A model generated the notes under the pieces. That model was not told the origin of the DNA, did no database searches, and saw only the letters and a list, made by a program, of their open reading frames with translations. Of a stretch of 7,608 nucleotides of DNA, positions 1-5,716 are shown in pieces. Made by a program: the position numbers and the translations under genes. The stretch comes from Chitinophagaceae bacterium (GTDB lineage: Bacteria > Bacteroidota > Bacteroidia > Chitinophagales > Chitinophagaceae). The stretch's first letter is position 1. Each line of letters opens with the position of its first letter. The stretch spans positions 1 through 7,608 of the forward strand of contig CANHLV010000076.1 of assembly GCA_947461495.1 (NCBI GenBank). Reading direction: 5' to 3'.

Positions 1-478
1 CCATCAGCATGTTTTTGATTTGCAAATCTGAGCGATCACACATTAATGACAGTACGGGAATTTTTGACCGTCTCGCAATCATTTGTGTTTCAGATCCGGA
101 TAGTTTTTCTTTCAAGCCCCATGCACCTTTGGTACCCATTACGATTAAATCAAATTGATGTAATTCAGAAAATTCGATAATAGAATCTGTTATTTTTCCT
201 AATAATAAGTGCGTTTTAATTTGATTGCCATAAAGCAATTTTATACTCTCCAAATTACGCAATGCAATTACTTTCTGTTGTTTGACATAATTCACATCTA
301 TTTCACCGCAAGTTTGGATATCTCCATTTGCATCCATAGTTACGGTATCTGGAACAGAAAGCACATGTAGAAAATGAATTTCAACAGGAATTTTCTCTTC
401 CATTTTTTTTACCATGAGATATCCAAATTCAGCCTGAACCGAAAAATCGGTTGGAATAAGTATTTTAAGTGTATACAT
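1..478 (-). CDS. Universal stress protein (UspA family), 3' end cut by the window edge
   Basis: The first 159 residues are visible, starting at an ATG at 478-476, and the frame stays open to base 1. The N-terminus (MYTLKILIPTDFS) is the typical first beta strand of a Usp fold with the conserved Asp at residue 11. Residues 115-129 form the ATP-binding signature G-x2-G-x9-G-S (G115, G118, G128, S129), so this is the nucleotide-binding type, and 'IPVLSL' at 140-145 is the usual last strand. One Usp domain is therefore complete. Bacteroidota Usp proteins often carry two tandem domains of about 140 residues, and the frame continues past the signature, so a second domain beyond the edge is likely but not seen. 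The start lies 25 nt after the stop of the rhodanese lipoprotein, so the gene is probably the distal member of the trx-rhodanese operon. Such proteins are cytoplasmic and serve stress or energy-limitation survival; the exact role is unknown. Confidence 0.88.
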   Translation of the reverse strand, partial: MYTLKILIPTDFSVQAEFGYLMVKKMEEKIPVEIHFLHVLSVPDTVTMDANGDIQTCGEIDVNYVKQQKVIALRNLESIKLLYGNQIKTHLLLGKITDSIIEFSELHQFDLIVMGTKGAWGLKEKLSGSETQMIARRSKIPVLSLMCDRSDLQIKNMLM

Positions 479-503
479 AAAAACTAATTAACGTGATGGT
501 AAA

Positions 504-875
504 TTATGGGCATATACTGTTAGTCCATGCGCCCCCATTTTCAATATTGTCAAGTCCCTCATCTTTCAACATATTTTTTGCCTGTTCTGCCCTATTGCCA
601 CTTCTGCAAACTAATACAACCTTTTTAAACTGTTTAAGTGTATCGATATGATTGGCTAGTTCATCCAATGGAAAATTAACAGCACAAACGGCATGTCCAT
701 CCTCAATCCATTCTTCGTGGGTACGCACATCTACAATAATTTCTTTATCAGCTGAAGATGTTGAATGCGAAATTCGATTCGATTGTTTTTGTAATTTTTT
801 TTCTTTTGAAGAATTGGAACAGCTAATAAAAATAAAAACTGATAAAATGAATGAAGCTATTTTTAATTTGCTCAT
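504..875 (-). CDS. Rhodanese-domain lipoprotein (envelope sulfurtransferase)
   Basis: A 123-residue protein with an N-terminal signal peptide (K3/K5, hydrophobic core 6-17) ending in FISC, so Cys19 is the likely lipidated residue. A Ser/Lys-rich linker (20-45) follows, then one rhodanese domain. IVDVRTHEEW at 47-56 holds the conserved Asp-Val-Arg, and CRSGNRA at 90-96 is the six-residue active-site loop with Cys90 as the persulfide-carrying nucleophile. GlpE/PspE-type single-domain rhodaneses have about this length. The frame stays open upstream to an ATG at 902, but 875 is preferred: it gives a clean signal peptide, and its ATG overlaps the TGA of the upstream rhodanese (ATGA, 872-875), a translational-coupling arrangement. 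It should act outside the cytoplasm, transferring sulfane sulfur to thiol or cyanide acceptors, while its operon partner does the same in the cytoplasm. Phe at the -3 lipobox position is unusual but tolerated in this phylum. Confidence 0.85.
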   Translation of the reverse strand: MSKLKIASFILSVFIFISCSNSSKEKKLQKQSNRISHSTSSADKEIIVDVRTHEEWIEDGHAVCAVNFPLDELANHIDTLKQFKKVVLVCRSGNRAEQAKNMLKDEGLDNIENGGAWTNSICP

Positions 876-1183
876 GATACAAACTGATTTACATCTTGCC
901 ATGTTCCACCATTAGTAACATTTTTTATACCATTGTTTTCTAAAATCAGTTTTGCTTGTCCACTTCTGTTGCCACTTCTGCAAAAAACGATTATGTTTTT
1001 TTTATTGGAAAACTGTTGTAGATTATTTGCGATGGTATCCAAAGGAATATTTACTGAACCCTTTACATGACCTTCTGCAAATTCGACTGGTGTTCTTACG
1101 TCTACCAAATAAGCGCCTTCATCAATAATTGATTTTAAATTAGAAGTTGATTCACCTCCAAATAAATTACTTAATAATCCCAT
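872..1183 (-). CDS. Cytoplasmic single-domain rhodanese (thiosulfate/persulfide sulfurtransferase)
   Basis: A 103-residue protein consisting almost wholly of one rhodanese domain. LVDVRTPVEFAEGH at 26-39 is the conserved N-terminal strand and helix, and CRSGNRS at 68-74 is the active-site loop with Cys68 as nucleophile; the C-terminal NGGTWQD is also typical. There is no signal peptide, so it should act in the cytoplasm, moving sulfane sulfur from thiosulfate or persulfides to low-molecular-weight thiols or thioredoxin. Its length matches the GlpE/PspE group. It starts 45 nt after the thioredoxin stop, with no promoter seen between them, and its TGA overlaps the ATG of the lipoprotein rhodanese. 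The two rhodaneses are recognisable paralogues (shared CRSGNR and NGG-x-W near the C-terminus), so a duplication followed by a change of compartment is likely. The electron partner may be the adjacent thioredoxin, by inference from gene order. Confidence 0.92.
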   Translation of the reverse strand: MGLLSNLFGGESTSNLKSIIDEGAYLVDVRTPVEFAEGHVKGSVNIPLDTIANNLQQFSNKKNIIVFCRSGNRSGQAKLILENNGIKNVTNGGTWQDVNQFVS

Positions 1184-1228
1184 TGTGTTTTAATTTTATT
1201 GTTAAATGAATATTGAAATTTGCGAAAA

Positions 1229-1528
1229 TTATTTTTGAATAAACTTGTTGATTACGCCAACCAATCCGTTTTTTTGAACAACTCCACTTTGACGCCATAA
1301 AACTTCTCCTTTTCTAAATAGAATTAATGTTGGCACACCTTGAACTTGAAATTGTTGTGCAGCTTGAGGATTTTTATCTACATCTACTTTTACAATTGTT
1401 GCAGACTCTCCTATTTCATGCTTTACATCTTTTAAAATGGGAGCCATCATTTTACATGGACCGCACCACTCAGCAAAAAAATCAACGAGTACCGGTTTTT
1501 CTGATTGTATGATTTGATTAAATGTCAT
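1229..1528 (-). CDS. trxA: Thioredoxin
   Basis: A 99-residue protein with the classical active site WCGPCK at 21-26 (redox cysteines 22 and 25), the buried Asp16 in VLVDFFAEW, and the cis-proline loop GVPT with Pro66. It is slightly shorter than E. coli TrxA because the N-terminal helix is trimmed. No signal peptide is visible, so it is a cytoplasmic dithiol reductase. It is the first gene of a unit that continues with two rhodaneses and a universal stress protein, which suggests a dedicated role in reducing rhodanese persulfides or protein persulfides, rather than being the housekeeping thioredoxin. That is inferred from context only. Its own promoter is supported by the palindrome at 1584-1597 and a -7-like element at 1554-1561. 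The ATG at 1528-1526 follows an A-rich leader and no Shine-Dalgarno sequence. Confidence 0.95.
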   Translation of the reverse strand: MTFNQIIQSEKPVLVDFFAEWCGPCKMMAPILKDVKHEIGESATIVKVDVDKNPQAAQQFQVQGVPTLILFRKGEVLWRQSGVVQKNGLVGVINKFIQK

Positions 1529-1553
1529 AATGTTTTTTTTAATGATTGAAAAC

Positions 1554-1561
1554 TAAAGTTA
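1554..1561 (-). promoter_or_regulatory. Candidate -7 element of the trx promoter
   Basis: The minus strand reads TAACTTTA, one base from the Bacteroidota consensus TAnnTTTG. It begins 23 nt downstream of the last operator base at 1584. That puts the operator centre about 42 nt upstream of a start site expected near 1548-1549. A TTG-type -33 element is not obvious because the operator half-site occupies that position, as expected for an activator-dependent promoter. Confidence 0.5.
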
Positions 1562-1583
1562 CAGTGCGTTTTTACTTAATTGG

Positions 1584-1597
1584 GTAACTTAGGTTAC
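1584..1597. promoter_or_regulatory. Palindromic operator upstream of trx (GTAAC-ttag-GTTAC)
   Basis: A perfect 5-bp dyad with a 4-bp spacer, 55 nt upstream of the trx start. Read on the minus strand it is ATGTAAC-CTAA-GTTACC. The same dyad occurs upstream of tauE and, with one base changed, upstream of the MBL-rhodanese gene. Symmetry, size and placement suit a Crp/Fnr-family dimer. The regulator is not in the window. Confidence 0.65.
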
Positions 1598-1624
1598 ATT
1601 CAAATGGCTATAAGGATAATAATT

Positions 1625-2884
1625 TCAATATGCAGGTATCAACGCACATTCAGCATCTTTCCACCATTTTTTTAAGGTGCAGCACATTCTGTAATGGGCA
1701 AGTATTCCAGCAAAAGCAGTAATCAAGCTCATTGTTAATAGGGTATTTGTAATTCCAATTTGGGTTGACAAAACGGAAGCAAATAATGCACCTATCACAT
1801 AACCGCTATCTCTCCAAAATCTAAAAATGCTTAGAGTTTCTGCTCTTTGTGTGGGGTGTGAATTTTCGGCCACTATGGTTAAGAAATTGGGATAAACCAA
1901 TCCTGTTCCAATGCCTAATAAAAAAGAAGCAAATATCAGCAGTTCCCAATTAGACGATATGGCTAAAATGGCAATGGCCACAGACTGTATTATCATTCCC
2001 AATGTGATGATTTGCTTTTTGCAATTACGATCGCCTAATTTACCTGTGAACAATTGCGATAGACCCCATACCGCTGGATAAACGCCAGCAATAATGCCAA
2101 TACGAATGATACTGAAATCTTTGGTGATTAAAAGCATAGGCAATAACAACCATATAACGGCATCATTCATGTTATTAACCAATCCATTGATCGAAACTGT
2201 GCTGATGTTCTTATGTCGCCATGAAGCATCCTTCCACACGTTTTTCAAAATCGCAACATTACTCGAAATGCTTTCTTCATGAACAAAATGAGTAGTGTCT
2301 TTTACGAAAAAAATAGTAATAAACAATCCCATAAAAACAAAAACCAAACCTGGTATAAAAGGGAACAATTGAAAACCAAAATCAGCTGCAATTTTGCTAG
2401 ACATATAGGATGCTAATCCTACAGAGAGATAACCAGCAAACTCATTAATTCCCATAGCGAGCCCTCTGTTTTTACTCCCAACTAAATCAATTTTCATAAT
2501 CACAGTTGTACTCCAAGAAAGTCCTTGATTGATTCCTAAAAATATGTTTGCAAAAATCACCCAATTCCAACTTGGTGCATACATTAATATAAAGGGAACT
2601 GGAATGGCAAATAACCAACCCAAAATCAAAATGTTTTTTCGGCTATACTTTTTAGTGAGTTTGGCAACGCTATAATTACTAACAGCTTTACTGATACCAA
2701 ATGCCATTACAAAACTCATGATTGCAAAACTTGCATTGATTCCGAAAGTTGCTTTTGCAAATTCTGGAAGAATTACGCGCTCTAGCCCAACCATACCGCC
2801 AACAAAAGCATTCACCAATACAAGCAAAATAAATTGGAATTTATTTTGAGATAATCCTTGTTCGTATGATCTATTTTGAAGCAT
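1625..2884 (-). CDS. MFS transporter linked to sulfur-oxidation gene
   Basis: A 419-residue integral membrane protein of the Major Facilitator Superfamily with about 12 hydrophobic segments. MFS signature-A-like loops occur in both halves: residues 69-89 (SNYSVAKLTKKYSRK region, between segments 2 and 3) and GKLGDRNCKKQ at 281-291. A hydrophilic central loop (about 195-230) separates the two six-helix halves, and length is normal for the family. The C-terminal tail is short and Cys-containing (Cys401, Cys402, Cys413). The start codon overlaps the stop of the MBL-rhodanese gene by one base (TAATG at 2882-2886), so the two are almost certainly co-transcribed and translationally coupled. That coupling suggests transport of a substrate or product of the fusion enzyme, such as sulfite, thiosulfate or an organic sulfur compound. 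The substrate cannot be read from the sequence, and drug- or sugar-type transport remains possible. Confidence 0.9.
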   Translation of the reverse strand: MLQNRSYEQGLSQNKFQFILLVLVNAFVGGMVGLERVILPEFAKATFGINASFAIMSFVMAFGISKAVSNYSVAKLTKKYSRKNILILGWLFAIPVPFILMYAPSWNWVIFANIFLGINQGLSWSTTVIMKIDLVGSKNRGLAMGINEFAGYLSVGLASYMSSKIAADFGFQLFPFIPGLVFVFMGLFITIFFVKDTTHFVHEESISSNVAILKNVWKDASWRHKNISTVSINGLVNNMNDAVIWLLLPMLLITKDFSIIRIGIIAGVYPAVWGLSQLFTGKLGDRNCKKQIITLGMIIQSVAIAILAISSNWELLIFASFLLGIGTGLVYPNFLTIVAENSHPTQRAETLSIFRFWRDSGYVIGALFASVLSTQIGITNTLLTMSLITAFAGILAHYRMCCTLKKWWKDAECALIPAY

Positions 2885-4299
2885 TATGCGTTCATCAATT
2901 TACTTTGACAAACGAAGTCTGTTTTTGGGACATTCGTTTCTGCTATTGCTTTAAAACCACCAGCAACTTCTGTAAAATTTCGATAGCCTCTGGCTTGTAA
3001 AATACTAGAAGCAATCATACTTCTATATCCACCGGCACAGTGAATGAAAAAATGCTCTTCTGGATTGATGTCTTTAACCCAATCATTGATATTACTTAAT
3101 GGGCGGTTGAAAGCTTCTGATACATGTTCAGCAGCATACTCTGTTTCTTTACGAATATCTATAACTTTATCTGTTCCTATTTGAACATTATTTGCAAATT
3201 GTTGTGATGTAATTCGGTTTACCACATCAGCTTCTTTACCAGATTGCAACCACGCGTTAAAGCCTCCTTTTAAATGACCAATGATATTATCAAATCCAAC
3301 ACGACTTAAACGAGTAACCGCTTCTTCTTCCATTCCAGCTTCTGTTACCAGTAACAATGGTTGCTTTACATTCATAATTAAAGCGCCAACCCATGGGGCG
3401 AAATCTCCATCCAGGCCAATGTTAATTGATTGCGGAATAAACCCTTTATAAAAAACCTGATTGGAACGAGTATCTAAAATCAATGCATTTGTATTTTCGG
3501 CAGCGGCCTCAAATTCATCTGGAGTAAGTGCACGCATGCCATTATTCAAAACGGTTTCGAAGCTTTCATAGCCTTGTTTATTCATGGCTACATTTAATCC
3601 AAAATATCCGGGAGGTGCCAATAATCCTTCAGTTACTGCTTTTACAAAAGCTTCTTTGTTGGGCTGGTTTAAGGCGTAATTCATTTTTTTCTGATTGCCC
3701 AAACTATCCACGGTTTCTTTCATCATGTTTTTGCCACAGGCACTTCCCGCGCCATGAGCAGGATAAACTATTACGTCGTCAGACAATGGCATAATTTTAT
3801 TCATTAAACTATCATATAATAACCCTGCCAACTCTTCCTGCGTCATATGTGCTGCTTTTTGAGCTAAATCCGGACGGCCAACATCTCCTAAAAACAAGGT
3901 ATCTCCACTGAAAATGCAATGATCTTTACCTGATTCATCTTTTAGTAAATAGGTTGTGCTTTCCATGGTGTGTCCTGGCGTATGCATAGCAATAATGGAG
4001 ATGTCGCCAATTTTAAATTCCTGATTGTCTGTGGCAATGATGCAATCAAATGATGGAGCGGCAGTAGGCCCGTAAACAATTGCAGCACCTGTTTTTTTAC
4101 TAAGATCCAAATGTCCGCTTACAAAATCAGCATGGAAATGTGTTTCAAAAATGTACTTTAGTTTCACTCCATCTTTTTGAAGTCTATCAATATACGGCGC
4201 TGTTTCTCTTAAAGGATCAATGATAGCTGCTTCCCCATTAGATGTAATATAATAAGCTCCTTGAGCCAAACAGCCGGTATAAATTTGTTCTATTTTCAT
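2884..4299 (-). CDS. CstB-like persulfide dioxygenase-rhodanese fusion (MBL fold plus two rhodanese domains)
   Basis: A 471-residue, three-domain cytoplasmic protein. Residues 1-250 are a metallo-beta-lactamase fold of the ETHE1 persulfide-dioxygenase type. THFHADFVSGH at 53-63 holds His54 and His56 but has Phe59 where dinuclear hydrolases have the second motif His. With His110 (TPGHT) and Asp133 (SGDT) this matches a mononuclear-iron two-His/one-Asp site; His182 lies in YPAHGAGSACGK, which also holds Cys188. Residues 258-360 are a rhodanese fold (LILDTRS at 273-279) whose loop region, near LLLVTEAGMEEEA at 315-327, has no cysteine, so it is catalytically dead. Residues 365-455 are an active rhodanese (VIDIRKE at 379-385; CAGGYRS at 421-427 with Cys421). 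This order and the dead middle domain match Staphylococcus aureus CstB, which oxidises low-molecular-weight persulfides and forms thiosulfate; CstB lies in the cst operon with tauE and sqr. Function here is inferred from that likeness. Confidence 0.9.
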   Translation of the reverse strand: MKIEQIYTGCLAQGAYYITSNGEAAIIDPLRETAPYIDRLQKDGVKLKYIFETHFHADFVSGHLDLSKKTGAAIVYGPTAAPSFDCIIATDNQEFKIGDISIIAMHTPGHTMESTTYLLKDESGKDHCIFSGDTLFLGDVGRPDLAQKAAHMTQEELAGLLYDSLMNKIMPLSDDVIVYPAHGAGSACGKNMMKETVDSLGNQKKMNYALNQPNKEAFVKAVTEGLLAPPGYFGLNVAMNKQGYESFETVLNNGMRALTPDEFEAAAENTNALILDTRSNQVFYKGFIPQSINIGLDGDFAPWVGALIMNVKQPLLLVTEAGMEEEAVTRLSRVGFDNIIGHLKGGFNAWLQSGKEADVVNRITSQQFANNVQIGTDKVIDIRKETEYAAEHVSEAFNRPLSNINDWVKDINPEEHFFIHCAGGYRSMIASSILQARGYRNFTEVAGGFKAIAETNVPKTDFVCQSKLMNA

Positions 4300-4309
4300 T
4301 TGTATTTTT

Positions 4310-4365
4310 TTTGAGTTTAATAAAAGAAATAATTATTTTATAATGCAAATTTGAGTTTAATAAAA
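4310..4365 (-). repeat. 16-nt direct repeat in the MBL-rhodanese leader
   Basis: The 16-mer TTTGAGTTTAATAAAA (plus strand) occurs exactly at 4310-4325 and at 4350-4365, with a 40-nt period. The upstream copy overlaps the candidate -7 element and the other ends 10 nt before the ATG. It may reflect local duplication or a site in the transcript leader; no function is known. Confidence 0.7.
4346..4353 (-). promoter_or_regulatory. Candidate -7 element of the MBL-rhodanese/MFS promoter
   Basis: The minus strand reads CAAATTTG, one base from TAnnTTTG. It lies at exactly the same offset from the operator (23-30 nt past its downstream end) as the trx element. This predicts transcription start near 4340-4341 and an A/T-rich leader of about 40 nt before the ATG at 4299. 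Confidence 0.5.
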
Positions 4366-4375
4366 AAGCTAGTCG

Positions 4376-4389
4376 GTAACATTTGTTGC
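4376..4389. promoter_or_regulatory. Palindromic operator upstream of the MBL-rhodanese gene (GTAAC-attt-GTTGC)
   Basis: This is the same dyad as upstream of trx and tauE with one half-site base changed, 76 nt upstream of the ATG at 4299. On the minus strand it reads ATGCAAC-AAAT-GTTACC, so the downstream half-site, the one facing the promoter, is the intact one. It likely controls the MBL-rhodanese and MFS operon. Confidence 0.6.
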
Positions 4390-4496
4390 ATTCGACAAAA
4401 ACTGAGCATTTTTATTAAAATATAAAATCAGATTTTTTACTTGAGTAAGATTAATAAATTAGAATTAGCTCTTTTATGATATAAGTTATAACAAGG

Positions 4497-4785
4497 CATG
4501 AAATACCCATAAGAGAAAATATCGTAGCAATCGGGGATAGCCTGCCCCGAAATTTCGGGGAGTATTAAGGGTATAACATGTGACAATAATTGAAAATAAA
4601 AATACACACATGAAATAGCCATAAGAGTTAGCGCATCTTAACAACCGAGAATGATAATAAAGGCTATAACATGTGACAATAATGTAAAATAAAATACACA
4701 CATGAAATAGCCATAAGAATTGGCTCATCATAACCGAGAATGACTTATCCAGAAATCTCTATGATAATAAAGCCTGTAAGTTGTG
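4497..4785. repeat. Three degenerate tandem hairpin repeats between tauE and the MBL-rhodanese gene
   Basis: Copies begin at 4497, 4609 and 4701, each with CATGAAATA(C/G)CCATAAGA. The first two end with a right arm GG(G/C)TATAACATGTGACAATAA and an A-rich linker to ATACACA; the third has a decayed right arm (GCCTGTAAGTTGTG). The left and right arms of a copy are inverted repeats: 4497-4508 with 4569-4580, and 4609-4620 with 4662-4673, 10 of 12 bases pairing in each; 4701-4712 with 4772-4783 is weak. Where copy 1 has CCC in the left arm it has GGG in the right; copy 2 has GCC and GGC, so pairing is conserved although sequence changed. Loops of 41-60 nt vary. A tail resembling the end of a fourth copy may lie at about 4469-4496. 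Short open frames across the array only echo the repeats. It may be a MITE/REP-like element or a structured transcript; orientation is unknown. Confidence 0.75.
4531..4560. repeat. GC-rich alternating hairpin inside repeat copy 1
   Basis: TCGGGG (4531-4536), CCCCGA (4545-4550) and TCGGGG (4555-4560) follow one another, so the middle block can pair with either neighbour. The second and third form a perfect 16-bp palindrome at 4545-4560. It is a striking GC island in AT-rich DNA and is absent from repeat copies 2 and 3, so it looks like an insertion or a replaced loop. It could act as a bidirectional terminator for transcripts coming from tauE, but no U-tract follows on the minus strand. Confidence 0.6.
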
Positions 4786-4846
4786 AAACGCATTCAACAA
4801 TAGATATAGAAATGCTATAAAAAAGAAATTTGAAAACAAAACGCTA

Positions 4847-5665
4847 TCAATGACCTCCTCCAGTAGGAAAGAAAATTTCTTTGATGATAATATAAATACC
4901 CATGATTAATACAAACCAACCAAAGGCTTTCTTTAATTTATCACCAGGGATTTTTTTAGACAATAAAATACCAACAAAAATACCTAAAACGGCAAAGCCG
5001 GTAAAGGAACCAAGTAAAGTCCAATCGATAATTTCATTTCCCTGTAAGTCACCTGTAAACCCAATTAAAGATTTCGCTGCAATGATAAATAACGAGGTGC
5101 CAACCGCCAGTTTCATGGGCATTTTTGCCAACAAAACCAAAGCGGGAATTATTAAAAAACCACCCCCAGCACCCACTAATCCAGTGAGTAACCCTACAAT
5201 CGTTCCTTCAATTAAAATCATGGGATAATTGTATTTCATAGGTTCATTTTCATCTGTTACAGACGTCTTTTTACCAGATTTAATCATACTAATTGAAGCT
5301 AGAATCATTACAATGGCAAAAAGCAACATTAAGGCTATTGGCTTTGTGATGACCAAAGAACCTAAAGAAAACAATTGTTTGGGTATTAGAGGAACCAACC
5401 ATAGTCTTGTAGCATATACAGCAGCAATTGAAGGGATTCCAAAAATAAGAACTGTTTTAAAATCCACTCTTTTTTGAATAGCACTTTGAACACCACCAAC
5501 CAAAGCAGTAGAACCAACAATAAATAATGAGTAAGCAGTTGCCAACACAGGATTTACGCCCATGATGTACACTAAAATTGGCACTGTAAGTATAGAACCA
5601 CCACTTCCAATTAAACCTAAAGAAATCCCAACGAATGTTGCAAGTATATAGCCAAGTATTTGCAT
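4847..5665 (-). CDS. TauE/SafE-family sulfite/sulfonate exporter
   Basis: A 272-residue polytopic membrane protein with 7-8 hydrophobic segments in two homologous halves. Each half opens with the TauE/SafE glycine-rich motif: GLIGSGGSILTVPIL at 17-31 and GLVGAGGGFLIIPAL at 162-176. Each motif is followed by a helix with a small-residue stretch (ATAYSLFIVGS at 42-52; AVGTSLFIIAAKS at 187-199). A hydrophilic loop (about 130-147) joins the halves. The family (formerly DUF81) exports sulfite, sulfoacetate and related organosulfur anions across the inner membrane. In staphylococcal and many other sulfide-oxidation clusters a TauE neighbour of the persulfide dioxygenase is taken to expel sulfite. 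The ATG at 5665-5663 follows an A/T-rich leader. The shared palindrome at 5717-5730 lies 51 nt upstream, so it appears to form its own transcription unit in the same regulon as the MBL-rhodanese and trx genes. The actual substrate is inferred from context. Confidence 0.9.
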   Translation of the reverse strand: MQILGYILATFVGISLGLIGSGGSILTVPILVYIMGVNPVLATAYSLFIVGSTALVGGVQSAIQKRVDFKTVLIFGIPSIAAVYATRLWLVPLIPKQLFSLGSLVITKPIALMLLFAIVMILASISMIKSGKKTSVTDENEPMKYNYPMILIEGTIVGLLTGLVGAGGGFLIIPALVLLAKMPMKLAVGTSLFIIAAKSLIGFTGDLQGNEIIDWTLLGSFTGFAVLGIFVGILLSKKIPGDKLKKAFGWFVLIMGIYIIIKEIFFPTGGGH

Positions 5666-5688
5666 AAATATATTTTTTATTAGGAACG

Positions 5689-5696
5689 AAATTGTA
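5689..5696 (-). promoter_or_regulatory. Candidate -7 element of the tauE promoter
   Basis: The minus strand reads TACAATTT followed by CG, a looser version of TAnnTTTG with one extra base between TA and TTT. It begins 21 nt past the operator, within two bases of the spacing at the other two promoters. Confidence 0.35.
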
Positions 5697-5716
5697 AAAT
5701 TTTATTTGAACAGAAC

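Noticed and set aside
876..902. Upstream ATG for the rhodanese lipoprotein at 902
   Set aside because: It would put nine residues including a cysteine before a good signal peptide; the ATG at 875 overlaps the preceding stop codon and gives a standard lipoprotein N-terminus.
652..915. Plus-strand open frame opposite the rhodanese lipoprotein, and similar ones at 1327-1512, 2094-2282, 3528-3794, 4902-5228, 5229-5477 and 6120-6317
   Set aside because: All lie antisense to clear conserved genes and show no domain or plausible composition; they are shadows.
4437..4731. Two overlapping minus-strand open frames of 61 and 81 codons
   Set aside because: Their peptides repeat the same Phe/Tyr/Leu-rich phrases because they run across the tandem DNA repeats; there is no recognisable domain and the two use different frames of the same repeat.
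4497..4785. Possible CRISPR array
   Set aside because: Units are about 92-112 bp and degenerate with conserved linkers, not short identical repeats with unique spacers, and no cas genes are near.
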